A stretch of DNA of 64,000 nt, from contig NC_013924.1 of assembly GCF_000025625.1 (NCBI RefSeq), positions 1 through 64,000 on the forward strand. The letters run 5' to 3'. A program made the position numbers and the translations under genes. This stretch comes from Natrialba magadii ATCC 43099 (GTDB taxonomy: Archaea; Halobacteriota; Halobacteria; Halobacteriales; Natrialbaceae). Shown in pieces: positions 19,710 to 27,993 of this stretch; within the stretch, counting starts at the first letter, position 1; the number at the start of each line of letters is the position of its first letter. Under the pieces are notes generated by a model. It was not told the origin of the DNA. It saw only the letters and a program-made list of their open reading frames with translations, and ran no database searches.

Positions 19710-19756
19710 GCCTGTTGATGCCACGCGGAGCTCTATAAAGAATAGCAGCGCGAGTA

Positions 19757-21206
19757 CCACGGGCCACCGTGCCCGTGGGTGAAGCGCGTCACAACACGAA
19801 CTTTTAACAAGTGTCAAATTATACTAGAATACAGTGCAGTCGTCCAAACTCACCCAAACCTTATCGTTCGGACTAGACATCCATGCGGGGAGTGGGGTCG
19901 ACCTGCAAACGGGCTGTATTGAGGCCCGCCGCATCCGCAACGAAGCCAATCGGCTCGACCGAGTCGGTTGGGATTGGGGCGACATTAAATCGACTGTCGT
20001 TGATAACGCCGATCACGTTAACAACACCAGCCAACTCATCGTTGACAAGGCACTCGGTGAAATCGAAACCTATCACGACAACAAAGATGACGGGTGGGGT
20101 CGACCTTACCCATACATCGACGAGTCGTACCCGATGGTGATGAACCACCGCGAAGGCTATCGCCTGTTCCCCGAAGACGACGGGACGGTTCGGTTCCGTA
20201 TCACTGCCACAAGAGGCACGCACGTCAAAGGCGAACTCCGTGGCAACCCCGACCACTTCGATAGACTCCAAATCGCATTCAACGACGAAGAATGGCGGGT
20301 TGGAACCGCTGAAGTCGTTCACAAACACAATGAGTGGCGACTCCACGTCACCGTCACCCACGAGACTCATCGCGTCGCCAGCAAGAACGACGCGGACACA
20401 ATTGTTGGTGTGGATGTGAACGAGGACTGTATTGCCCTTGCTGCAATGAGTCGGAACGGTGGGGTGAAGCAGTCGGTTGTGTTTGAGTATCCGTCAGTGA
20501 AAGAACAGCGACACGAGTTTTTCACCAAGCGCAAGCGGATGCAGAAAGCCAACCAGACCGCGTTTGCATCCACCGTGCAGACGGAGGAACGGGACTACGT
20601 TCACGATTGCCTGCACAAAGTGTCGCGCCGAGTAGTTGACTGGGTCTCGCAGTTCACGAATCCGGTCATTGTCTTTGAAGACCTCAAAGACATGCGAGAC
20701 TCCATCGACTACGGAACGCGGATGAACCGTCGCCTCCACTCACTCCCGTTCGCTGCACTCCAAGAGATGGTGTCGTACAAGGCTGCATGGGAGGGGGTTC
20801 CGTCCGACGAGGTTGACCCCGAGTACACAAGCCAGCGGTGCCCAAGAACGGAGTGCCAGCACACAGAACGAGCGAACCGACACAGAAAGCGGTTCAAGTG
20901 CCAGCAGTGCGAGTTTCAAGACCATTCCGATAGGAAGGCGGCGGTGTGCGTTGTGCAGAATTGGTTTGACGAGCAGTCTGGAAATGTGCCGCCTCTCGAA
21001 ACCCTTCCACGAGTTCGGACGGTGAGACGGGCGGCATCGGGCGGTGGTGGAGCCGCCGACTCTCACGGACGCCATTCGCGTTCGGGTGTTACCTCCGCAG
21101 AGGAGGCGTAACCAGAGATGGAAGCGCGAGAGGAATTAAAGACCGTTGCATCAGCAGTGCAGGACTAAACACGGACGCCCCGCGCCACCGTGCGGGGGGT
21201 ACTTCA
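19757..21206 (+). mobile_element. Second IS1341-type element
   Basis: tnpB-only element bounded by subterminal hairpins: CCACGGGCCACCGTGCCCGT at the left and CGCCCCGCGCCACCGTGCGG at the right, followed by GTACTTCAC. The exact ends are approximate because I could not compare an empty site. The hairpin sequences differ from those of the 13662 element, so it belongs to a separate lineage. Confidence 0.72.
19834..21111 (+). CDS. tnpB: TnpB RNA-guided nuclease-family protein
   Basis: A 425-aa TnpB starting with GTG. The RuvC motifs are GVDVNEDCIALAA, IVFEDLKDMRD (canonical Glu) and HSDRKAAVCVVQNW. The zinc ribbon pairs are CPRTEC and CQQC. Divergent from the TnpB at 13796. The tail after about residue 385 is Gly/Ser/Arg-rich and probably disordered. 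Confidence 0.88.
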   Translation: MQSSKLTQTLSFGLDIHAGSGVDLQTGCIEARRIRNEANRLDRVGWDWGDIKSTVVDNADHVNNTSQLIVDKALGEIETYHDNKDDGWGRPYPYIDESYPMVMNHREGYRLFPEDDGTVRFRITATRGTHVKGELRGNPDHFDRLQIAFNDEEWRVGTAEVVHKHNEWRLHVTVTHETHRVASKNDADTIVGVDVNEDCIALAAMSRNGGVKQSVVFEYPSVKEQRHEFFTKRKRMQKANQTAFASTVQTEERDYVHDCLHKVSRRVVDWVSQFTNPVIVFEDLKDMRDSIDYGTRMNRRLHSLPFAALQEMVSYKAAWEGVPSDEVDPEYTSQRCPRTECQHTERANRHRKRFKCQQCEFQDHSDRKAAVCVVQNWFDEQSGNVPPLETLPRVRTVRRAASGGGGAADSHGRHSRSGVTSAEEA

Positions 21207-21317
21207 CAAGAGTCACTGGCGTGTTTCGCCACGTGGTGTGTGCCTCAGACGGCGTGGTTTATGAGGAGCGACCCCGGCGTGGACTCTAACCGATGACCTC
21301 CAACTCTGACGAGTTCA

Positions 21318-21403
21318 CTATAGTAACAACTGCAACTAGTTACACACTGATCACCGAGCAGGCTGGCGATCAGGTGTGCATTGACTTGCAGTGGCTACTA
21401 TAG
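21318..21403 (+). mobile_element. MITE copy 2 (86 bp)
   Basis: Begins CTATAGTAACAACTGC and ends TGCAGTGGCTACTATAG, with imperfect inverted repeats of about 35 bp around a GAGCAGGCTGGCG loop. It sits just after an abrupt coding-like start (MTSNSDEFT from 21293), suggesting it cut off a gene. Its outer flanks match those of copy 3. Confidence 0.85.
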
Positions 21404-21501
21404 CTACTGCTCATTTCAGTAGAGCCCCACGATTGTTCAGGGCAGCGACCAGTGAGAGGTGAACAGAAATGATGAGTACTATGATACAATAGCTTGTAGT
21501 A

Positions 21502-22092
21502 ATGGGAACGTCGCTACATCTTAACGTTGAATGCAAAACAGACACCGGGTGGGAATTCGTGGAAACAGACGTTTCGCAACCGGGTGGGTACGACATGATG
21601 GGATGTTTGTTCGGTATCAGAAACTGCTGCAACTTTGAACCAATCGCACCTCCCGACAGAGGCATCCCAGAGAATGCAAGTGACCAGTTTGAGCCCTTAA
21701 GAGACGATGATGAGTTTCTTACAACGTGGGTCGGATTAGACGAGATCGAGGCAATTGATTGGGATGAGTATGCGAACAGACGTGACTCACGAGTAAGTTT
21801 CTACGACGAGGGTGGAAACTATATCAAGAAGGTTGGGGCATTCAGTATCCCCTGTGAAGAAGACTTTGACTACATGGAGCGAGTGAACAACGGGGAAGAA
21901 GTTACGCTAACGTTAGCTAAGGACTGGTTTGAGTTTGACGCCGGGGACGAGGTAACGCTCGTACGCGAGTGGCGGCAGCGGAAAGACGTGAAAAACGACG
22001 GATGGGAAGACAATTTTGAAATTTTTCGCGGGTTAGCTGATGAATATGGGGGGTCAAAGAACGTACGTATGATCGCCATCGCTGTTGGATGA
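21502..22092 (+). CDS. Hypothetical acidic protein
   Basis: A 196-aa soluble protein with no signal peptide or membrane segment. It starts MGTSLHLNVECKTDTGWE, contains three Cys in CLFGIRNCC, and has a rather AT-rich codon use compared with the catabolic genes nearby. I recognise no family. It lies between two MITE copies and next to an IS, so it is probably part of the accessory cargo brought in with them. Confidence 0.65.
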   Translation: MGTSLHLNVECKTDTGWEFVETDVSQPGGYDMMGCLFGIRNCCNFEPIAPPDRGIPENASDQFEPLRDDDEFLTTWVGLDEIEAIDWDEYANRRDSRVSFYDEGGNYIKKVGAFSIPCEEDFDYMERVNNGEEVTLTLAKDWFEFDAGDEVTLVREWRQRKDVKNDGWEDNFEIFRGLADEYGGSKNVRMIAIAVG

Positions 22093-22270
22093 CTGAAGAC
22101 TAGTTCACGCATATTGATTCATACGCATCAATACCGTGCCGTAGTGGGGATCGAACGGCGAGTAGAACGGATCAAAAGATGTCAAATCCGCTTCGAAAAG
22201 AACCTGTTGTACTCTTCTGGCTCTGTTGAAATCCTTAGTGAGTTACAGGTTCAGTCGATAGTTTGAGTAG

Positions 22271-23092
22271 ATGCAGACCCTCCCAAAGTCTCGGTCGCTC
22301 AGATTTGTCGAGGAAGCATTTCAGTTAGCGAAACGTGCCGTAGCTCGATACTCCTCGAAGTTCTCGAAATAACGCTACACGCTCCATCAGCACATCGTTC
22401 TCCTCTGTCTCAAGGTTCGGAAGAACACGACCTATCGTACACTCCTCGACGAACTCATCGAGATGCCCCGTATCCGGAACGCGATCAATCTCACTGAACT
22501 GCCAGCCCCATCAACACTGTGCAAAGCGTTCGATAGACTCGATATGGCTGTCTGGAGAGTGCTGTTCAATCTCTCTATTTCACTGCTCCCGACCAACGGC
22601 GTTGCGGGAATCGATGCTTCGGGATTCGACCGCAGTCACGCCTCGAAACACTACACGAAACGCGCCGAGTTCACGATTCAGCAACTCAAAGTAACACTGT
22701 TAGTCGATTCCAAAGTGAACGCAGTGCTTGATCTACACGTGACGACGACACGCAAACACGATAGCCAGATTGCTCCGTCGTTGATCAAACGCAACCCCGA
22801 GACTATCGACATCCTGCTCGGGGACAAAGGCTACGACGACCAGAAGATCAGACGGCTTGCCCGTCAACACGATATTCGTCCACTAATCAAGCATCGTGAG
22901 TTCACACCGCTTCACAAGGCATGGAACGCACGCTTAGACGCCGACATCTATGGCCAACGGAGTCAATCAGAGACAGTCAACTCAACGCTCAAGCGGAAGT
23001 ACGGCGCGTTTGTCCGTTCACGACGCTGGTGGAAGCAGTTCCGTGAACTCGCTCTTACGTGTATCGTCCACAATCTTGACCAAGCCCTCTAA
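22271..23092 (+). pseudogene. IS5-type DDE transposase with in-frame stop
   Basis: From the ATG at 22271 the frame runs 33 codons, hits TAA at 22370, then continues open to the end of a transposase. A single base change from AAA would explain the stop. Catalytic region cues are GIDASGFDRSHAS, LLGDKGYDD and the terminal QSETVNSTLKRKYGAFVRSR. A product could start at the ATG at 22463 (209 aa), which retains the catalytic core but lacks the N-terminal domain. I read it as probably inactive. Confidence 0.85.
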
Positions 23093-23203
23093 CGATCAGT
23101 GCAGGGCGTGAATGTTGCACGAGTCAAAGCGCGATCAACGCAGAGGATCGAATGGTCAGTACGTGAGAGATACATGGCATCTTACCATCGAATGTGAGAT
23201 TTA

Positions 23204-23413
23204 TCACGAACCGTTATTTCTACGTACAGGAGTCAGAATGCCCATGCGTTCTAAAGAAATCATTATGAGGTAGGTGACGGCACCTGCAAAGAGAACCGCT
23301 GCAACTTGTGACCCCTGACGTGATTCAATAAATTGCCCAAATACAACTGTACCAACAACACCAGCAATGACAAATACAAGGCCAACAGCCAGTCCACGTC
23401 GATAGTATGGCAT
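23204..23413 (-). CDS. Small two-helix membrane protein carried by the IS
   Basis: A 69-aa protein with two hydrophobic helices (GLAVGLVFVIAGVVGTVVF and VAAVLFAGAVTYLIMISL) separated by a short basic loop, starting MPYYRRG. It lies inside the IS, between the transposase and the right inverted repeat, on the opposite strand. Many haloarchaea have comparable small membrane proteins of unknown role. Its position makes it a passenger gene. Confidence 0.6.
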   Translation of the reverse strand: MPYYRRGLAVGLVFVIAGVVGTVVFGQFIESRQGSQVAAVLFAGAVTYLIMISLERMGILTPVRRNNGS

Positions 23414-23681
23414 TCTACTGAATCTTTTCCTCCTGAAATATTAAGTACTTGTGTCAATTAATCGGTCTACTTCTGTCCTTTACAGACCTTGGTCCTTTGT
23501 TCCATACAGTATTTGGTTGAACAGCACGGTCAATAAGCACGTGTAGTGTGCAGTAGATTCACGCGAATAAATCTCTAAAGAAGAGGGTTTCAACAGAGCC
23601 ACTCTTCTTTAATCCGGCAGGCGCGTTCTTCAATCCGATTTCTTGTGAAACTAGTGATCTCGGAGGTTGAGGACGAGTTCA

Positions 23682-23767
23682 CTATAGTAACAACTGCAAC
23701 TATTTACACACTGATCGCACAGCCATCGTGCGATCAGGTGTGCATCGACTTGCAGTGGCTACTATAG
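23682..23767 (+). mobile_element. MITE copy 3 (86 bp)
   Basis: Same orientation and length as copy 2, with a different loop (GCACAGCCATCGTGC, which extends the stem). It is preceded by GACGAGTTCA exactly as copy 2 is, and followed by a near-identical GCTCATTTCA stretch. Confidence 0.85.
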
Positions 23768-23868
23768 CTTCCGCTCATTTCATTCGTCTACAATGGTTCT
23801 TAACCTGAAGAATATTCAGCTACACTCTTGATCGGTCAGTACAGGCCGCATATGCATCACGGGCCATA

Positions 23869-24363
23869 CTATCCATCAATTAGAGTTAATTTCTCACGTG
23901 TCTCAGTTGGAATTGGGTTGACGTATTTCACATCTTCGTCGTCACAAAGATCGTCGAAATCGCCGTCAGTTGTAATCAAGTAATCGGCGTCATATGCTCG
24001 TGCAAGCGCAACGATGAACGAATCGTACACGTCGTGGTTTTTCTCAGCGCTGATCTCGTACGCCTCAAGCAGCGTTGTCTCGGTGGCACTAATGATTCGT
24101 GCAGGGCTACGAACAAGTGATTGGATAGCATTTCGAGCATCAACTGCGTCGACTCCAAAATTGCTCGTCATCAGATACTGTGCTCGCAACGGATAATAAT
24201 CAAACACGAGCAAGACGTTTGGCCCATCAATTGCGTTTTGGATCCACGGATACACATCGTCATGTGCAGGATGATCATCGGTGAGCGCGATTGCTAGTAC
24301 GTTCACGTCAGTGAGAACTGTCACTTCAGTAGGGAGAGAATCAGTCATCGGATAGTCGCTCAC
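23869..24363 (-). CDS. vapC: PIN-domain toxin (VapC-like)
   Basis: A 164-aa PIN-domain ribonuclease-like protein. Acidic residues expected at the active site are in LTDVNVLAIAL (Asp near residue 19), LEAYEIS, DVYDSFIVALA and LITTDGDFDDL. Toxins of this family cut specific RNAs. The start overlaps the upstream AbrB-type gene by four bases, the standard antitoxin-toxin layout. Confidence 0.82.
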   Translation of the reverse strand: MSDYPMTDSLPTEVTVLTDVNVLAIALTDDHPAHDDVYPWIQNAIDGPNVLLVFDYYPLRAQYLMTSNFGVDAVDARNAIQSLVRSPARIISATETTLLEAYEISAEKNHDVYDSFIVALARAYDADYLITTDGDFDDLCDDEDVKYVNPIPTETREKLTLIDG

Positions 24364-24629
24364 TGGTCCATCGGCCCGAAGAGGGTTTCTCCGGCATCAG
24401 TTGGTGTCGTGTTCTCCCAGTTCTTCTGACCGGCTGTTGCTGTCTCTAATTTCGAGCTTGGTTTGGGGTTGACTTCAAGGACCGACCCGACGAGGGTTGC
24501 AGGAATCTCATCGTTTGATTCGATTCCTAATCGGTCCCGAACCTCTTTTGGGAGTGTTACCCGCCCTCTATCGTCCACTGTGAGTGTGAGTTCTTCCCCG
24601 TTGTTCGCTTCAAATGCGGACTTTCCCAT
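24360..24629 (-). CDS. vapB: AbrB/SpoVT-type antitoxin
   Basis: An 89-aa protein with an N-terminal swapped-hairpin AbrB domain (LTVDDRGRVTLPKEVRDRLG) and a C-terminal tail (KNWENTTPTDAGETLFGP) expected to wrap the PIN toxin. First gene of the operon; such pairs usually repress their own promoter. Confidence 0.83.
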   Translation of the reverse strand: MGKSAFEANNGEELTLTVDDRGRVTLPKEVRDRLGIESNDEIPATLVGSVLEVNPKPSSKLETATAGQKNWENTTPTDAGETLFGPMDQ

Positions 24630-24714
24630 TTTGAATCATCTGATTCCCACTACTATGCTGACATACAAAACTCTTGCGCCACTCGAAATGCTGATTAGTT
24701 CGCACACGTAGTGA

Positions 24715-25185
24715 TCAGCACCTCAAAGAATACGACCTTGGACTAAAATCTTTCAAGTAGTCATTCCTTAGTAAAGAATTCCTCGTCATAGTCTCGATCA
24801 AAGTCTTCGCGGGAGCTATTGTCACATCTTCACCGAGTAGGTCAACGTACGGATCACTGTCACTCCGCCTCGCTAACTCTTCTTTCGCCCCCTCATTCTC
24901 AACCCACTCCACCAGCTCTTGCTTCCCACCCTCAACTTGTGCCTGCATATCAAACATCGTCCGATACGCGTGGATGATCTCCAATCGCTCCATTTTTGCT
25001 ACTACATACTGCCCACGCTCTGTAATCCGATACTGATTCTTCACCGATGTCTCCCGGTCGTCGATTTCCGGAGTAATCAGCCCAAGGTCTTTCGCTTCCC
25101 CGATCCGCTTCGACAACGTTGACGAACTAATCTGTAATCGTTTGTTCAGATGTTTGAACCGCTTGGAATCACCCTTCAGCACCAC
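24715..25185 (-). CDS. Winged-helix regulator, probably N-terminally truncated
   Basis: A 156-aa protein starting at a GTG. Residues 8-70 form a winged helix (LQISSSTLSKRIGEAKDLGL, then a wing with VKNQYRITERGQYV), followed by an alpha-helical acidic tail. Haloarchaeal relatives normally have 15-30 more residues before the first helix. Here the upstream DNA has stops in frame, so the 5' end is probably lost. It sits in a scrap-rich patch and may be a remnant. Confidence 0.6.
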   Translation of the reverse strand: MVLKGDSKRFKHLNKRLQISSSTLSKRIGEAKDLGLITPEIDDRETSVKNQYRITERGQYVVAKMERLEIIHAYRTMFDMQAQVEGGKQELVEWVENEGAKEELARRSDSDPYVDLLGEDVTIAPAKTLIETMTRNSLLRNDYLKDFSPRSYSLRC

Positions 25186-25457
25186 AAGGAGACCAATACC
25201 GTGAAGATCGTCTCTCAGACGAACACAAGCAGGTCGTGCGGACTATCGAGCAGGTACTGGTTGCTGTCGCACGCGAACACGACGTGTCCGCACCGGACGA
25301 GGTTTTCCATCCTGATCCGAGTGTTGACACACCTGTTGGTATTGAACAGGATGATCGTTCTATCAGACATAATTTCAGACAACGTCTGGCATTAGAATAC
25401 TGTTGTATTCGACGTTTTGCTCTCTGTCTTGTGAAATTGCCCAACGCCCCCAACTAG
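25186..25457 (+). pseudogene. Possible gene fragment on the plus strand
   Basis: One frame reads like an acidic haloarchaeal protein (REDRLSDEHKQVVRTIEQVL, then VAREHDVSAPDEVFHPDPS) with no good start; an ATG at 25236 lies inside it. The last 25 residues are low-complexity and unlike the rest. I do not recognise the parent. Confidence 0.35.
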
Positions 25458-25513
25458 CCATGTGTGTGAATGACTACACAAAGCATTAGACGGTTAGCAT
25501 AGATGCCCTCTGT

Positions 25514-26896
25514 ATGACCGTTGATACGATCATCACGGGCGGGACAATCGTCACACCAGGGAGCGAAATGGAAGCAAGTGTCGCCATCGACGACGGCATC
25601 ATCACCGCAGTCGGCGCGGAGTCAGCGCTTCCGCGAGGCGAAACCCGAATCGACGCGTCGGGGTTGCTCGTGCTCCCCGGTGTCGTTGACCCACACGTTC
25701 ACATCGACGAGGTGCCGGCTAATCGAGCGGGGACGTACGAAACCGAATCTGCTGCGGCCGCGCTCGGCGGCGTCACGACGCTCATCGATTTCGCGTGGCA
25801 GGGCGGCGACCGGTCGTTCGAGGACGACGAAGCGAGCCTCCTTGATGGAATCAAACACAAAAAGGCGAAAGGAGAAACCTCGCACGTCGATTTCGGGCTC
25901 CACGGGGTGCTCCATCGCGAACGACCCGAAACGTTCGACGAACTCGCACCCGCAATCGAGGCGGGCGTCACCTCGTTCAAGTTGTTCATGTCGACGTACG
26001 ATGTCGGCGTTTCGAACGGATTTATCGACGAAGCGTTCAGACACATCGCGGACCTCGATGCGGTCGGAGTGTTGCACACGGAGGACCCGACGGTTTGCGA
26101 ACAACAGGAATCCCGTCTGCGGAAGGAAGGACGGGGAGACCCCGTCGACTATCCGGATTCGCGCCCGGATTACACGGAGGCGATGGGTGCCGCTGCGGCG
26201 CTTCGAATGGCGGAAGAAGCGGGCGTCAAGTACTACAGCGTTCACACGTCGTGTCGAAAGGCTGCGGAGGTGATCGAGGCGTTCCGGACCGACGGGAGCC
26301 GCGTTCGAGCGGAAACGTGTACACACTACACCGCGCTGGATCGATCCGTCCACGAGGAGGTTGGAAACGACGCGATGATTGCACCCCCGCTTCGATCACA
26401 AGCCGATGTCGCGGCGATGTTCGAGTATCTGAAACGCGGAACGCTGAGCGTCGTCTCGACCGACCATGCCGTCTACCACTCCTCGTTCAAGGACGTCGAC
26501 CAGTGGTGGAACAGCCCGTACGGTGCAAATAGCGTTCAGCGTAGCCTCCCGGTGTTTCATCACGAGGCGGTCGTCGAACGCGGGTTTTCGTATCCGTTCC
26601 TCGTTCGAGTCATGTGTTCGAACCCGGCCAGGACCTTCGGAATGCCCCAAAAGGGGACGCTCGAACCCGGGACGGACGCAGATATCGTCCTTTTCGATCC
26701 GAACAAGACACAGACGATACGGGCGGAGACGAACGCGTCCAACGCATCAACCTCGATTTACGAAGGCCGTGAGGTCGCTGGTGCGGTTGATCGGACGCTC
26801 GTTCGAGGGACAGTTGTGGCGGATGGTGACGACGTCGTTTCCGATCCGGGTCACGGGTCGTTCGTCGAACGCGAATTACCTGACTGGTCCACGTGA
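25514..26896 (+). CDS. Hydantoinase/dihydropyrimidinase-like cyclic amidohydrolase
   Basis: A 460-aa member of the dihydropyrimidinase/allantoinase/hydantoinase group that opens five- or six-membered cyclic amides. It has the N-terminal beta domain (IITGGTIVTPG), metal ligands in DPHVHIDE, the Lys expected to be carboxylated in TSFKLFMSTYD, further ligands in VGVLHTED and YYSVHTS, and catalytic-side Asp in VVSTDHAVYHS. The product of such an enzyme would be an N-carbamoyl amino acid, the substrate of the carbamoylases at 18450 and 44664. Ring specificity cannot be read from sequence. Confidence 0.87.
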   Translation: MTVDTIITGGTIVTPGSEMEASVAIDDGIITAVGAESALPRGETRIDASGLLVLPGVVDPHVHIDEVPANRAGTYETESAAAALGGVTTLIDFAWQGGDRSFEDDEASLLDGIKHKKAKGETSHVDFGLHGVLHRERPETFDELAPAIEAGVTSFKLFMSTYDVGVSNGFIDEAFRHIADLDAVGVLHTEDPTVCEQQESRLRKEGRGDPVDYPDSRPDYTEAMGAAAALRMAEEAGVKYYSVHTSCRKAAEVIEAFRTDGSRVRAETCTHYTALDRSVHEEVGNDAMIAPPLRSQADVAAMFEYLKRGTLSVVSTDHAVYHSSFKDVDQWWNSPYGANSVQRSLPVFHHEAVVERGFSYPFLVRVMCSNPARTFGMPQKGTLEPGTDADIVLFDPNKTQTIRAETNASNASTSIYEGREVAGAVDRTLVRGTVVADGDDVVSDPGHGSFVERELPDWST

Positions 26897-26905
26897 CTGC
26901 TGTGG

Positions 26906-27868
26906 TCACACGATACGGTTTTTCATCCCGTCGAGATCATCGTTGACGTACCGTTCGTAGTTCTGTCTGAAAATCTCCGCACAACGTCTTGCATACTGCG
27001 GAGAGCCACCTGCCATGTGCGGCGTGATGAGCACGTCATCGAAATCCCAGAGCGGGGACTCGGGCGGCAGAGGCTCATCTACGGCAACATCGAGCGCAGC
27101 GCCTCCGAGTTCTCCAGTATGGAGTGCCGTAATCAATGCCTGTTGGTCGACAATCTCACCCCGAGCGATGTTGATGAAGACAGTGTCCGTGGACATGGAA
27201 TCGAACTCCGCCGGGCCGAACATCTGGCGGGTCTGGGGCGTAAGCGGACAGGCAACGACGACATACTCTGCCTGTCCGAGGGCTCCGTGTAGGTCTGCGG
27301 GTGGCAGGACGTCGTCGACGGCGGATGTCACCGACTCGAGATTGCGCTTTACACCGATGATCCGCACGTCGAAGGCGGCCAGTCGTTCGGCGATCGTACT
27401 CCCGATTTCCCCGACACCGACGATTGTAACTGTCTTGTCTGTCAGTTCAGATGGCGCAAAGCGTCGCCACATGTGCTGCGCTTGCTGTCGGTGGGCACGG
27501 TGAAGTCCTCGTTCAAACGTCAGGATGTATCCCAGGACGTGCTGTGCGATCGGTTCGCCGTGTACGCCGGAGGCTGTCGTTAGAACGATGTCATCCTCCT
27601 CCAGTCGATCGAGATCAAACCGGTCGTAGCCAGAACTGAGCGACTGAATCCAGCGCAACTCCTCGGCTGCTTCCAGATGGGCGTCGTCGATTTGATGTTC
27701 GACGACGATTTCGACATCGCTGATCTTCGAGAGCGTCTCGCTGTAATCGGATGCGAGCCGAAGAGTTACGTCCGGAAGCTTCTGTGTAATTGCTTGTGCA
27801 AGTGCGTCTGGTCCTCCAGCGTTTTCCGGGGGAGCGCGGTGCATCAGCAGTACTGATGGATTCGTCAT
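26906..27868 (-). CDS. D-2-hydroxyacid dehydrogenase family protein
   Basis: A 320-aa NAD(P)-dependent dehydrogenase. The nucleotide-binding motif is GVGEIGSTIAERLA, the catalytic Arg is in NIARGEIVDQ, Glu in DEPLPPESP, and His in ITPHMAGGS. It could reduce the 2-oxo acids made by D-amino-acid oxidation, though family members vary widely. Convergent with the hydantoinase gene (nine bases apart). I start it at MTNPSVLLMHRA because the upstream part of the open frame runs into IS-like DNA. Confidence 0.87.
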   Translation of the reverse strand: MTNPSVLLMHRAPPENAGGPDALAQAITQKLPDVTLRLASDYSETLSKISDVEIVVEHQIDDAHLEAAEELRWIQSLSSGYDRFDLDRLEEDDIVLTTASGVHGEPIAQHVLGYILTFERGLHRAHRQQAQHMWRRFAPSELTDKTVTIVGVGEIGSTIAERLAAFDVRIIGVKRNLESVTSAVDDVLPPADLHGALGQAEYVVVACPLTPQTRQMFGPAEFDSMSTDTVFINIARGEIVDQQALITALHTGELGGAALDVAVDEPLPPESPLWDFDDVLITPHMAGGSPQYARRCAEIFRQNYERYVNDDLDGMKNRIV

Positions 27869-27940
27869 ACTCACGCAACGAACGGAAGAGGGTAAATAAG
27901 CTAAGGTGGCTTTCAAACCAGGTAGCGAGGCGGATTCCCC

Positions 27941-27968
27941 ACCCCACCGTACGCGGGGTAACATTCAA
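27941..27968 (+). mobile_element. Hairpin scar resembling an IS1341 right end
   Basis: ACCCCACCGTACGCGGGGT followed by AACATTCAA resembles the right end of the 19757 element (hairpin around CCACCGT followed by a short ACxTTCA). It lies alone between two divergent genes, so it may be what is left after element loss. Confidence 0.4.
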
Positions 27969-27993
27969 TACGGTAGATATGTGCTCATAGAGC

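Larger units (their letters stand above)
22219..23600 (+). mobile_element. IS element with 8-bp target duplication and internal cargo
   Basis: Bounded by inverted repeats GGCTCTGTTGAAATCC and GGCTCTGTTGAAACCC (15 of 16 match) and flanked by the direct repeat ACTCTTCT on both sides (22211-22218 and 23601-23608). The 1382-bp unit holds a transposase pseudogene and, beyond it, a small membrane-protein ORF on the other strand. The intact duplication argues that the whole unit moved together. Confidence 0.85.
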
